From positions 19,195,386-19,259,385 of the forward strand of contig NC_092348.1 in NCBI RefSeq assembly GCF_963676685.1: a stretch of 64,000 nucleotides of DNA, in the 5' to 3' direction. The notes beneath the pieces are model-generated. The model saw nothing but the letters and a program-made list of their open reading frames with translations. It was not told where the DNA came from and ran no database searches. Shown here piece after piece: positions 47,201 through 57,734 of the stretch; position 1 is the stretch's first letter, and every line of letters begins with the position of its first letter. The DNA comes from Mytilus edulis (taxonomy: Eukaryota > Mollusca > Bivalvia > Mytilida > Mytilidae). Both the position numbers and the translations under genes were made by a program.

Positions 47201-49874
47201 GCCCTGGGGTTATAGTAGTTGGAACTGAAGTATGTAGCATTAACATATCTTAAAATTGAATAAGAATTAAAGTCGTGCAGTTTGTGCTTGCTGACAGAAA
47301 TGTTATGACTTGGTGCAGATTGCATTCATCTTTTTGACAGCTGTATAACAACATGTACATTCATGACATTGTAGATGTATTTAGCAAAAAAACGTTTTTT
47401 GACAGAAGAACAAATATTTACCATGTTTACTATCAAAATTCAACATGTTTAATAGAGTTAAGGTTTTTAATTGCAAGCTGCAAATGTCCCCCTCCCCAAA
47501 TAAAAAATAAAATGTAACAGGATATTGTTTATAACTTCATGGACAAAATATATAATATTAACTTTGACAGAAGTCTATTCTGTTCAATGGGTTTTATTGT
47601 TGTTCTTCATCTGAAATTATCCAAGAGCAAAATAACACACCTCACTACTGTAAGTTTAAGATTACCTTAGCACTGGTTTCAGCAGAATTTTAGTTGTTGA
47701 CAATACTACTTCTGTGTTAGAGTGGTTGCAAATATTTAACAAATATCAACAAATTAAATTAAAGATTATATTATTTGGCTCAGATTCACTCTCCCTGTCA
47801 GATATACATGTATGTGATACATGCACTATAACAGATTAAATCCTAATACTGCATGTGTAATAATAAAATGTAGTAGGAAAAGTATCTGACATCAGTCTAA
47901 GGTTATTGTTGGATTGGTCTGAGTTGAGCATTTAAGCTTTTTTCCAGTAACAATAAACAAATTTAAGCCTGGAGAGCTATAACTGGATGCTTTGAGTCTC
48001 TGTTTATTTGAAGCAGTTGAACCCCTCTCTACTCCCAGTACTTCTAACTTGCTATGGATCTTAAAAAATACAATCTTATCAAAATACAGATTTTTTTGTC
48101 GTCACTTTCATGCAAGAAACTGACAAGCAATCGTTTCACTGGTTTATTTGATGATTACCAAAACAACCAAGTTTTAACTAGTCTTAACACATGACATGGG
48201 TAAAATCTCTTTGTTCTTACTGTGCTATAATCTGGATAATGCACCGCAAAGGTGTGCATTAACTACCTCAGATATACTGCACAGTTCAAATCTATTTTTA
48301 CCTTTAGGGGCGGTTCCTAGATTTTGAAAGGGGCGTTATTCGATCAAATTAAAAAAATATATAACCGAGTGTAGCGAGACTTAAAACGATATTGACGATT
48401 TTAAGGCAAAACACGATACTTTGTCCATATCCTAGGGTGAACGACATGTTTATCCCCACCCCGAATCCGACGCCTGCCTTGAAATTACAACAAAATTGAA
48501 CTTTGTACAAATATCGTAGTTTCAAAATAGGAAAAAAGAAAGGTTTCTCATTCCTTTTTTTTCCATCTTAGCTTGAACATAAAATGTTATTATATTTTGC
48601 GTACAACATAAATCTTAAATCAGTGTTTTAAAGTCAGAAATATAGTTAAAACAATTTTTAGTAATTTCCGCCAAAAAAAAAATGTATCTTAGAATATCCG
48701 AATAAAAGAAATCTGATTTTGATTAGTTTTAGACTCAATGGAATTTATAATGACTTTTTGAATATCTATTCCCCATATTTTTTAATTGAATTTAAAGGGG
48801 GTCATATTTAAGTTTGTTTTAAAACAGGGAGACTAGCTGGAGATCAATCAGACTTCATTTAGATGGATGTGTCTTAAAAATTAATACAGTATACATAGAT
48901 ACAAAGAAATTTGGGGGAGGGGGAGTAAAAGATTGGAAAGAGAAACGTAAAATTTGGTTAATATAACATCTTCCTCGGTTTATCTTTCTCTATTAAAGCA
49001 TATCATTGATGGAAAGAAATTCAAAAGCACTAACCCTTTCCGTTGTGATTTTTTTTCATACAACGATTTGGAAGTACTCAATTTGTCAAAGTCTTAATCG
49101 TCACTTATTAAATAAAGAATGGGAATAGATCTAACAGAAACATTTAAAAAAAAAATCTACCATTAAATCGCAATTTTACAATAAGTCTAAACCCCCAAAG
49201 AAAGTTATCAATTTAAAACTTACCAATGAAAGTCGTATTTCCTCCTTTCTTACCCTTCAATAAACTTTCCTCGGATCCGTGGATTGCGGAATATCGTCCA
49301 CATCTAAAACGTTCACGTAAATTAATGACGTCATGTGTTAAAACAGTTATTGGCCAATCAAATCGGTATATACAATTTAATCTGCACGCGCTCAGGATGA
49401 CCCTTTAACCCGAACTCCTACGTTGTTCGGGTTAATAAGGGTCACCTGAGCTGTGCAGATTAAATTCTATATACCGACTTGCTTGGTCAATAACTATAAC
49501 TTGTCATATCCTTGTAATTGAAGGGTAGACAAAAATGAATATAAGTGTCTGCATAGATAGATGGCAAAACAATAATTGGAAGTGCATGATAAATATCTGT
49601 AGATGATTGCACGAAGTTTAATTTAATTCCACCTACAAATATGCTCATTGTTCACAAATTATAACCAAATGATTTATCATTCCTATTTATGTTTCAGGTA
49701 ACATTTACAGTGCTAGAAATCAAGACTGGTCATTTGACTGATGTAAAGAATAAACTATGTGAAGGTGGTCAAGCTACAATATTCTACTCCAAACCAAGAG
49801 ACTTATTACTCAAGGAAGATCGTGATGTATTGGTGGAGGCATTCACTAGACTAAATAATTGTAAGGTTGACTGA
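41245..49874 (+). CDS. Five-exon gene, 393-aa unnamed protein, PD-(D/E)XK nuclease-like signature
   Basis: Exons 41245-41639, 44452-44631, 46046-46211, 46966-47229 and 49698-49874 join in frame through GT/AG borders to 394 codons including the TGA. The N-terminus is Ser-rich (SSGSSSSSSEEGYDSPY), and helical segments follow (EKTGNFGPLKEKYKEH, VKELLQLTTDIRES, DMFVDMVKEFSKLCRLLP). In exon 3 VTAKSDIILVPG is followed by VVSVVEVKNL across the exon 3/4 junction, giving D-xn-E-x-K. Downstream are an NHIGMAQE segment, RPGVIVVGTE joined to VTFTVLEIKTG, and EGGQATIFYSKPRD. This order resembles PD-(D/E)XK phosphodiesterase folds; that assignment is my inference. No signal peptide or membrane segment is visible. 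Tandem Met codons (41245, 41248) start the frame. I do not recognise a named orthologue. All introns carry repeats. Confidence 0.75.
41687..41893. mobile_element. MITE copy 2, in intron 1 of the 393-aa gene
   Basis: It has the same termini as copy 1 (TGGGTCTCATTGGGG / CCCAATGAGACCCC). The flanks CTTATAAG (41679-41686) and CTTGTAAG (41894-41901) are an 8-bp target duplication with one mismatch. It sits 47 bp after the exon 1 donor. Confidence 0.8.
42045..42365 (+). mobile_element. Probable tRNA-derived SINE, degenerate
   Basis: GATGCATGATCGCTCTAAGC and GGAGGTCATTGGTTGGAACA look like decayed A and B boxes of a tRNA head. The body follows with TCTCTGCTCAGCATGCCGCA, GGAGTAAGAGTAAAGACTGG, GACATGTCTTCCTGCGGATT and AGTACAAGGCAGGGCAAATA. 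I recall such elements from bivalves. The ends and a target duplication were not established. Confidence 0.5.
43251..43913. repeat. Diverged tandem duplication, 357-bp period, intron 1
   Basis: AGAGGGTCTATAT starts at 43251 and 43608. Both copies continue with GAGAATTGAT(G/A)GTAAAAAGCAAA, AGTAATGAATGTTCATAAT, GTAGAAAAACAATTGTC-like sequence, CTACATGTATGACTTTTGAT and CTTTTACAAA..TTCAT. Substitutions and indels show that it is not recent. Confidence 0.75.
44925..45065 (+). repeat. Dispersed repeat family F
   Basis: TATGATTGCCATTGATACAA, CATAGAAGTTAACAACTTAC, CCTTCAACAATGAGCAAAAT and ATACCGCATAGT match 8098-8240 and 51705-51850. It lies in intron 2 of the 393-aa gene. Confidence 0.65.
45140..46015 (+). 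repeat. Dispersed repeat with ~160-bp internal tandem units, ending 30 bp before exon 3
   Basis: The block opens with ACGCCGTCAAAATTTTGACG (itself palindromic) and GTGTCCGTCCGTCTGTCTG. CATGTCGC(A/G)CCGTATCTCAAAAA-type units then recur near 45218, 45391, 45554, 45714 and 45876, each followed by ATTATTGCTTAAAACTTTAC and GATCTGTATACTTTTTGGTG. It closes with GACGTCGGGCATATCATGCG. I know this family as abundant in molluscs. It is non-coding. Confidence 0.7.
47230..49337 (+). other. Intron 4 of the 393-aa gene, first part
   Basis: There is no coding motif. A GGGGCGGTTCCTAGATTTTG stretch near 48308 resembles a hAT-type terminus, but no matching right end was found. Confidence 0.4.
49338..49500. repeat. 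Hairpin element, near-perfect inverted repeat, intron 4
   Basis: TTATTGGCCAATCAAATCGG, TATACAATTTAATCTGCAC and GCTCAGGATGACCC, then TTAACCCGAAC, are mirrored by GTTCGGGTTAA, GGGTCACCTGAGC, GTGCAGATTAAATT and CCGACTTGCTTGGTCAATAA. The loop is about 8 bases (TCCTACGT). It is a fold-back/MITE-like unit, and no clear target duplication was found. Confidence 0.8.
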
Positions 49875-50109
49875 ACATGAATTTTCTGTTCAGCTTTCTC
49901 AACATTCACATCATCATCTATGCCTGAAAGTGTTTCGAAAGTAGTAGGTCCAGTAAGGCCCCTTTTTGGCCCCAAAATATAGCAGTAGTTACAAAATTGT
50001 TAAAATGTAAACGTTTAGTTATATATTGGAAATTAGAATGCTTCTGCAACATAAATATGGGCTGTTTTTGACCATACAATGCACATTTATCGGGTACTAG
50101 CATCATTAT

Positions 50110-51560
50110 ATTAAGTCATGCTAAATTACGTAAATCTTCACAACTTTAGTTAAATTTTAGACGGTTTCCGTCTTCGATGAAAGTGGCCGCATTTGTGTTC
50201 ATTCTTAATATTTAAATGTAAGTTGTATTTGATGATAATACATAACATATATAAAGGTTGAGGATGAAAAACGGAAGGGGCCACTGTCATTTTTGACAAA
50301 AACCATCTGAAAAGTGACATTTTTTGGCATATTTGATAGATTTTTCATGTTTAAGGTGGCTCGGGTCTATTCAAATTTTCTATCAGAAGTTCTGCATTTT
50401 TTGTTATTTTATTCTTTATAGAAAGTGAAATAAATTGGTCGAAAAAAATAGGGGGTCACAGACCATTTGAGCTCAAAATTTTACTTTTAAACAGGTATGT
50501 AAAAGGGACCATTTTTCAATGAAATGATAGGGAAAATAGAGGTGTTGACATATTATTATCGGAATATAAAAAAAAAACGTTCTATGACACTTGGTCCAAA
50601 ACTCCCCCAAAATTGCAATATAAAAAGCTGAAATATAGCTTCAAAGAATGAGCAAATAAAAAACATGGGTCACCGATAAGGAAAAAAAAATATTTTGCAT
50701 TAAAACCCAAATTTTGGCGGGGAAAATGGTGAAAATGCGTAAAATGTCATTTTGAGCCTTTGAAAAATACACATAATAATGAAAATATTCTTTAAGTGAC
50801 ATAACTACAATGATTTAACAGGAGTTATTGCCCTTTATAGTCCATTTTTAACCATTTTTCGTAAATCTTAGTAATCTTTTACAAAAATCTTCTCCTCTGA
50901 AACTACTGGGCCAAATTAATCCAAACTTGGCCACAATCATCTTTAGGGTATCTAGTTTTTAAAAAAATGTGTCCGGTAACCCGGCCATCCAACCAATATG
51001 GCCGCCACTGCTAAAAATCAAACATAGAGGTAAAATGCAGTTTTTGGCTTATAACTCAAAAACCAAAGCATTTAGAGCAAATCTGAAACGGATTAAATTG
51101 TTTATCAGGTCAAGATCTATCTGCCCTGAAATTTTCAGATGAATGGGACAACCCGTTGTCAGGTTGCTGCCCCTGAATTGGTAATTTTAAGGAAATTTTG
51201 CCGTTTTTTGTTATTATCTTGAATATTATTATAGATAGAGATAAACTGTAAAGACCAATTGTGTACAGCAAAGTAAGACTAAAAATAAGTCAACATGACC
51301 AAAATAGTCAATTGACCCCCTAAGGAGTTATTGTCCTTTATAGTCAATTTTCATAAAATTTGTAAATTTTTACTAATATTTTCCACTGAAACTACTGGGC
51401 CAAGTTCATTATAGATAGAGATAATTATAAGCAGCAAGAATGTTCAGTACAAACACATCACCATCACCAAAACACAATTTTGTCATGAATCCATCTGCGT
51501 CCTTTGTTTAATATTCACATAGACCAAGGTGAGCGACACAGGCTTTTTAGAGCCTCTAGT
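50110..51560 (+). repeat. Long dispersed repeat (family G) downstream of the 393-aa gene
   Basis: Two related modules carry GGAGTTATTGCCCTTTATAG (50821) / GGAGTTATTGTCCTTTATAG (51322) and GAAACTACTGGGCCAA (50898, 51379). The block closes with ACCAAGGTGAGCGACACAGG and TAGAGCCTCTAGTT. I know the closing motif as a common bivalve repeat end. It is non-coding. Confidence 0.65.
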
Positions 51561-51704
51561 TATGTGTACTTGTTTATAGCAATGTTTTGTATTTAGTAAA
51601 TTACATGTACATGTTTACTTTAAAAGTTGTAAGAGCTTTGATAAACAATTGTATACTATTGATTGTAAGTTTGTGCTGATTCTAAATGATTATCAAATAA
51701 GAAC

Positions 51705-51850
51705 ATGTAGTGTGATTGCCAAACGCTGCATCAGAGACCAAAATACATAGAAGTTTTACCACTAAAGGTAATCATATGGCCTTCATCAATGAGCAAAACC
51801 CATACTGCATAGTCCCCTATACCAGGGCCTGCAATCACAAATGTAAAACA
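51705..51850 (+). repeat. Dispersed repeat family F
   Basis: GTGTGATTGCCAAACGCTGC, CATAGAAGTTTTACCACTAA, GGCCTTCATCAATGAGCAAA and CATACTGCATAGTC follow the family order. The 82-codon frame through it is not supported. Confidence 0.65.
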
Positions 51851-52929
51851 ATGAATGAAAAAAATATGAAATACAGCTACAAACAACAACCACTGAGTTA
51901 CAAGCTCCTGATCATGACTTGGGTCAGGCACATACAGAAGGTGGTTGGTTTTAACAATGTTTAATAGTGCAAATTAAATCTGATTTCAATATAAATGAAA
52001 AATTTACTGACTTAGTTACTTATTTATGTATTTTAAGGAATTTGACATCATTCTTAGAAGTCCCCTATCATCGAAGTCAAAGGTGACTTTAGGTTTGCAC
52101 TTCATCTGTCTGTCCATCTGTCAGTTTTCAAGACTTTTTTTCTTTAAAATGCTTGAAGATATTGATTTGATATTTGGTGTATTGTTTTGTCATGACAAGT
52201 TACAGGTTAATTATCATGATTGGATGAAGAAATCATAAATCTACTACATCATTAACATTTGGACTTGGGATACTGTAAATCAGAAATTAATGCATGCATT
52301 TATTTTTGTTACTTTTGGAGAAAAGACAACAAAGCAGATTTTAATTATTGTGATTTCAGGTAAATTTGCATACAGTTATATGTATCAGATATCCGAATGT
52401 GAATTCTTATTATTGCGATAATCATTAAAATATACAGTAGTTGTCTCGTTGGCAATCACAACACATTTTCTTGTTGTATATAGATATTTGTTAAAGTTTA
52501 CTTTAATTGAATGATTACGGTGCTTTGTTATATTTTACATAAACATTGTAAATCAAATTATTTGTTGCATTTTTTATTGAAGATATATTGTAATAAAGCT
52601 GCTAAGAGTATTCTCTTGAAATATGTTGTTTGAAAGGTTCAATACTCCACAAATTGTGTTCACAGAACTGCAACTGCAGTGTTGACTGGAGATTATAAGA
52701 AAAACAAATTGTGATACCAAGGCTTACAACTACATGAATCATTGTATGTCTAAACTTCCTATACTATAAATTGGTAAGATAAATTCGTTTCACAGTGGCT
52801 AGTGACCTAAAGCAATAAAAATAATATATAGTTGATATCTAGAGATATTGGAGTAATTTGATTCTAGAATGCAAGACATAGAGATGCTAATCGAGGGGTT
52901 GCAGCATAACTAATTTGTATAAAGTGAGG

Positions 52930-53025
52930 CAAAAGATTAGTCCAAAACAAACTGACAATGCCATGGCGAAAAACAAATCAAAAACTATGAAAATACAAAC
53001 AACAGTACACAAAACTGCACAGAAA
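52930..53025 (-). repeat. Family A tail fragment
   Basis: AAACTGACAATGCCATGGCG followed by AACAACAGTACACAAAACTG matches 19078-19145. It is a short remnant. Confidence 0.55.
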
Positions 53026-53879
53026 ATTAACCATTAAAAACTTTACATTTTTAGAAGGTATTTTCTTTATAATGTTACGAAATCTTCATCTGTCTATTGT
53101 CATTGGTCTTATTTTCATTGTTTAGCAAGTGCTCTATAGAACTGCATATGTTATTTTATGAGTAATAGAATAATTATTTTCTTGCATCATTTACTGGTCT
53201 GTCAGACCTGGGACTATTCAACTAACATATAGATTATGTCTCATGTCAGATAAAGTTCATCCTCGTTTCATGGATAAGTTATTAGTGTCATCATGGTCGT
53301 GAATAATATTGATTAGGTTTGTTTCTCGGACGCTGTATAAAGCAGTAACTGTATAGGTCAACTGTACCGACTGTTTGAGCGCTTTTAGTTAAAAGTCAGT
53401 TAAGGTGTTCGTGTTTGTATGACAAAGTTCCTCTGGCATCGACCTTTTCTTGGTGTTCATTGGTTAGTGCGCTTGGACATGTCGCATAGTATATATATGA
53501 TAGTATTATATTATAGTCCCATGTTAGTGTTGAACATTTCTATTAGTTGTAAGGTTTACAATTTCGTTGGGTAGGCATAGGGTTCATCCGACCTTTAATT
53601 TGTTTACATGGATCATTGATATGTTAAGTGTACGTGGTACTTGTAATGCGTCGGGCATATATAAATGAATTGCAAAAATATAATCAATCACAACCAGTTA
53701 AGTAGGCGATATATTCAGTCAACGTCTGCAAACTGATTTATATATAATTGTACTGTATTAAATATAGTAAAAGGTTAACGCTAATCTGTTTAATAGCTTA
53801 GTATTCGAACTGTTCATATACGAAAAGTCCTAAGTATTACTACATAATCTTATCTTATCTTTTACTTGAACTGACTAAA
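53026..53879. other. Stretch without recognisable feature
   Basis: I saw no gene, RNA gene or clear repeat here. Confidence 0.4.
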
Positions 53880-54345
53880 TCTTTTAATGTCCTGTAATGA
53901 AATAAAAGAGAGGCGAAAGATACCAAAGGGACATACAGACTCACAATTCTAAAATAATCCAACAACTCCCAAACTAAAGAAGAAAAGGACAAATAATAGT
54001 TTACAAAACACAACATAAAAAACAAAAGACTAAGCAACACGAACCCCACAATAACTGAGGGTGAACTCAGGCGCTCCAAAGGAGGGAGTAAACATAGCCC
54101 GCTCCACATGTGGCACCCGACGAAGTTCTTATGTTAGTACAAACCCGGTAATGAGTCGAATTGGGTAGGTCAAATTCGAGGAATAGGGAACAGGATAAAG
54201 TTAGATCATTTGGAACATATCCGCTATCGTCTTTGAAGTGGATATTCCATAACGGTCTACCAGCTTGTGATGGCGTCCGTAAAACTCCAACTTCAATAGA
54301 AACTCTTGGTTCAATTGCTACCTTGTAAGCCTGCTTCTTAGTTTT
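53880..54345 (-). repeat. Family A retroelement tail with RT C-terminus remnant
   Basis: On the minus strand one frame reads FYGRHHKLVDRYGISTSK and ends after ADMFQMI. The tail follows with CAACACGAACCCCAC-complement landmarks, and GTATCTTTCGCCTCTCTTTT closes it. The remnant upstream (LTR, QLNQEFLLKLE) has an in-frame stop. The hydrophobic frame 54109-53855 is again open. Confidence 0.65.
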
Positions 54346-55084
54346 TACTAGAACACACCCGTGATATCGCGGGTCCGTGACTGAATTAAAGTAAATAACT
54401 ATGCGCAAGCCTTATTTTAGTATTAGTACTGTCATCTGATAAAGTCATGCCGATTATAAGATACACAATTTCTCTGCTTTCAAATCTTTCTGTTTGAACC
54501 CGTCGAACTGGAACTTATCAATTATTGGTAATATTAATTATTTGGAAAACAAAAGGTCCTGGAATTATTTTTTTTTATGGAGTATTTTTTAATCAACAGC
54601 ATTGTCCTATATTAGTTATAAATAAAATTGAATTCTTTAATTCGCTGTTTTACGTCATGCCCGCTAACAAATGAAACTTATTTTTAGTCCAGATTTTTAG
54701 TATTCGTATTGTTATCTTAGAAAGTCTTACGTATTGAAATACTACAATAGGTAACAATTTGACAATTTAGTAGTGTCAACCCTGTGATTATGACCCGTGT
54801 ATATAGCATATTAATCCCGAATACACCGTTTGGTGGTGCGCCTGTCAGATGCAGAACGTACAGATAAGGTAATAGGTAACAGGTGATTATACTATTGGTA
54901 TCGGTATCGGACTCGACCCGAAACTTCCTAATTATTGGCAATATTAATCACGTGGAAAACAAAATGGCCTGGAGTGGTGTAATTTTTAATCTACACCTTT
55001 GTACTATATTAGTTGTATATAAACTTGAATTCTTTGATTCGTCGTTTTTACGTGATGACGGCTGACAAATTGGACCTCGTAATT

Positions 55085-55310
55085 TTAGTATTATAGATAT
55101 AGATTAGACCGTTGGTTATCCAATTTCAATGGTTTTACATTAGTCATTGTCGGGTCTTTGTAACTTGTTGTCAGGTATGAGCCAATGCTGCACGTTGAAT
55201 GCCGTTCTTTGACCTATAATGGTTTCCTTACACAAATTGTGGCTTGGATGTAGAGCTGTTTCATTGGCACTAATACCACATCTTCTTATATCTATGCGCA
55301 CCTTAGAAGT
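55085..55310 (+). repeat. Family B retroelement tail fragment
   Basis: TTAGACCGTTGGTTATCCAA, TTGACCTATAATGGTTTCCT, GAGCTGTTTCATTGGCAC and CACATCTTCTTATATCTA match the 3' end of the element at 34100-35655 in order. Confidence 0.65.
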
Positions 55311-56091
55311 ATTCCATACACCAAATAAAGTTGACTTGTTCCTTATAATACTTATAATAACCAAGAAAATACTTATCTTGGAAAACATCAAATTGGCCCA
55401 TAAACCATAAAAATAAGATGATCTACTGTTTAAGGGCGTACATTTGATTTCTAACAAAATAACAATAATTTGGTAGTCGTGTTTTAAAGCCTGCAAGGTT
55501 TGCACCGACTTATAAATCAAGTAACAAGGAGATACCTCTCTATCAACACCAAATCATCTATGAATGCTTTGTCTAACATTGACACTTCTTAAAAATACTT
55601 CGTCATGTTATTTTGTTGAGTCACGTGAGCTAGAGCAAAATGAGTTATAATCCTCTTGATGACAATATTGTGTGGTACTTATACTTTTAACAAGTTTTAC
55701 AAAATTCACTTCAATTTGTCTCTCTGTCTGAATTTTTCATCTTTAATCAATACAATGAAGTGAAGTATGTTTTTTGTAAACTTGTAAAAGGATCTACGAA
55801 GAATATACTATAAGAACTTGTTAAGTGCTAGAAGTTGATAAAAAAAAAAATTGATTTAAGTAGATTTCACTCCTTCGTTACACTTAATAGACACTAAATT
55901 ATGGTGTTCGTAACTGCTTTTTCCTGTAAGCTTTGTCCTTAAATCAAACTAAATATAAAGGTCGGAATCGCTAAAAAGAAATTTTAAAGTATAGAATATT
56001 TACTAAGACAGTATTGCTTTTGCGAGTGGAAAAGCTTAGCTATAGGTTATCTGTGTGTGTTGTTTTAGCGTCTTTTTTCCCCCCAGAGATG
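55311..56091. other. Stretch without recognisable feature
   Basis: AT-rich DNA with no supported gene, ending at the 5' LTR start. Confidence 0.4.
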
Positions 56092-56581
56092 TGTGACAAT
56101 ATGATGGCTTAAAATATATATATAAATATATATTATATATATTTACATTTATATTTAGGATTATATATTCTCAAAAATGTTTATTAAATTGAATAGAATT
56201 CAGGGGAATATCTATTAAGAAAAACATGACCTTGTAAAAGGTTGTTCAATTGACCTCTATAGGTTATATATATATATATATACATGTTTACATTCAGACC
56301 AGATGGTGACATGTAGCAATTAGTTAAAACACGAGAAATACGTGCATTCTTTGACCATCAATCTCCAGGTTGGTCAAAACATGTCAAAACATGTCAAATA
56401 GAGACAACTTAATAGATATTCATCCCTGTATCTTTTGATTTAAGACTATAATGGTCAAATTAATAGAAACCTTGACACCGTTATATTTTGTATATATACT
56501 TGTGTATTTGATTGTATGAATTAGACCGGCTCAGGCAAGCTAATAAACGATAACAAATTCCATCTTGTTATAAACTCTTTT
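56092..56581 (+). repeat. 5' LTR of the Gypsy element
   Basis: It starts TGTGACAATATGATGG, as does the 3' LTR at 63676. The right border is not fixed by comparison because the 3' LTR is truncated. Either it ends before TGGTTAACCGTGACAGG (56582, a possible primer-binding site starting with TGG), or it extends to a TG...CA end at 56596. An (AT)n tract lies inside. Confidence 0.8.
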
Positions 56582-56600
56582 TGGTTAACCGTGACAGGAC
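56582..56600 (+). other. Candidate primer-binding site
   Basis: TGGTTAACCGTGACAGGAC begins with TGG, the complement of a tRNA CCA end, and lies where the 5' LTR ends. The tRNA identity was not determined. Confidence 0.4.
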
Positions 56601-56669
56601 GAATTCTGAAAAATACTAAGGTACGTGTGATATTTTATTTGATAATCTTAATTATTATATTCTCGAAAA

Positions 56670-57734
56670 ATGGCTGAACAAGAATTTAATGTAGGGTTAG
56701 TTTTTCAAAATTTAGCAACACAAGTTCAAGGTCTTACTCAAAAATTAACAGCAAACGGTGTCAATTCGATAGTTGAAGGCTTTGACGGTTCAAATTCAGA
56801 AAAATATTCTCAATGGATTCGATCTATAGAAAAATATGCAATGATTACAAATTTAGGTCCGAATGATTGTAAAATGATATGTTATCAAACATCTGTAGGG
56901 CCAGTAAGCGATTTCATTGCTAGGTGGTTAAGAGAAACTGATCAGGTGAATAATAATTGGGATAATCTAAAAACTCAATTGAATTTTCGTTATGGGCATA
57001 TTCCTGATGCATCATATGCATTTGAACTTTTGAACAAGGTTAATCAAAAAATTGGCGAAAATGTTCCCATATTTGGAGAACGAATTTTAACGTTAGCAAC
57101 AGATGCTTTTAGAGGGCAAGATATCAATCAACCAATAGTTCAACTTCAATTCGTTAACTTTTTCATAAATGGGTTGTATCAGGATTATTTGAGAATGAAA
57201 ATAATGCGTGAAAATCCACAAACTTTGGCTCAAGCAGTAAACTCGGCAATGGCTGAAACACAATTAAGACGAAAATTTGACTTAAAGAAAAATAACAGTA
57301 ATGAGCGTAATATAACTCCAATGGACATATCGCATTACCGAGAAATAGGTGTGAAATGTAACAATTGTAACAGATTTGGCCATAAGGCAAAATATTGTCG
57401 GGATAAAACTAAATTTCATGTCAACACAGTAAGTTCGCGTGCCGAATTACATGTACCCCGAGGCAATTTTAATGACAATACGATAGGTAATAATGCAAAT
57501 ACATATCATAGAAGGTTTAATTCTGTACAAAACAATTTTAATGACAACACGATAGGTAATAATGCAAATACATATCCTAGAAGGTTTAATTCTGTACAAA
57601 ACAAGTCTGACTCGACAGGACAACAAAGAAGAACATTCTTCTGTTGGAACTGTGGTAAACCAGGTCATTATGAAAGAAATTGTAGGGCAAGATCAAATGA
57701 ACAATTTAGGAAACCGAGGGAAAATTTAAACTAA
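56670..57734 (+). CDS. gag: Gag polyprotein of the Gypsy element
   Basis: 354 codons, ATG at 56670. The N-terminal two thirds is the capsid-like region (FDGSNSEKYSQWIRSIEKYA, FRYGHIPDASYAFELL, FVNFFINGLYQDYLRMKI), typical of retrotransposon Gag helices. Two CCHC zinc knuckles, C230-NNCNRFGHKAKY-C243 and C325-WNCGKPGHYERN-C338, bind nucleic acid during packaging. Between them a 23-residue unit is duplicated in tandem. The frame ends at TAA 57732-57734, just after a -1 frameshift heptamer, so most product would be Gag alone and a fraction Gag-Pol. It is intact. Confidence 0.92.
   Translation: MAEQEFNVGLVFQNLATQVQGLTQKLTANGVNSIVEGFDGSNSEKYSQWIRSIEKYAMITNLGPNDCKMICYQTSVGPVSDFIARWLRETDQVNNNWDNLKTQLNFRYGHIPDASYAFELLNKVNQKIGENVPIFGERILTLATDAFRGQDINQPIVQLQFVNFFINGLYQDYLRMKIMRENPQTLAQAVNSAMAETQLRRKFDLKKNNSNERNITPMDISHYREIGVKCNNCNRFGHKAKYCRDKTKFHVNTVSSRAELHVPRGNFNDNTIGNNANTYHRRFNSVQNNFNDNTIGNNANTYPRRFNSVQNKSDSTGQQRRTFFCWNCGKPGHYERNCRARSNEQFRKPRENLN
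57465..57602 (+). repeat. 69-bp in-frame tandem duplication in gag
   Basis: AATTTTAATGACAATACGAT begins at 57465 and, as AATTTTAATGACAACACGAT, at 57534. Both units encode NFNDNTIGNNANTY.RRFNSVQN. Only two or three base changes separate them (H versus P at one position). It lengthens the linker between the two zinc knuckles. Confidence 0.9.

Noticed and set aside
48300-48420. hAT element starting GGGGCGGTTCCTAG
   Set aside because: No matching right terminus or target duplication was found.
54067-54408. 113-codon minus-strand frame as a gene
   Set aside because: It overlaps a family A retroelement tail, and the RT-related reading is in another frame.
55140-55520. 126-codon minus-strand open frame
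   Set aside because: It is antisense to a family B repeat tail, and the composition explains it.
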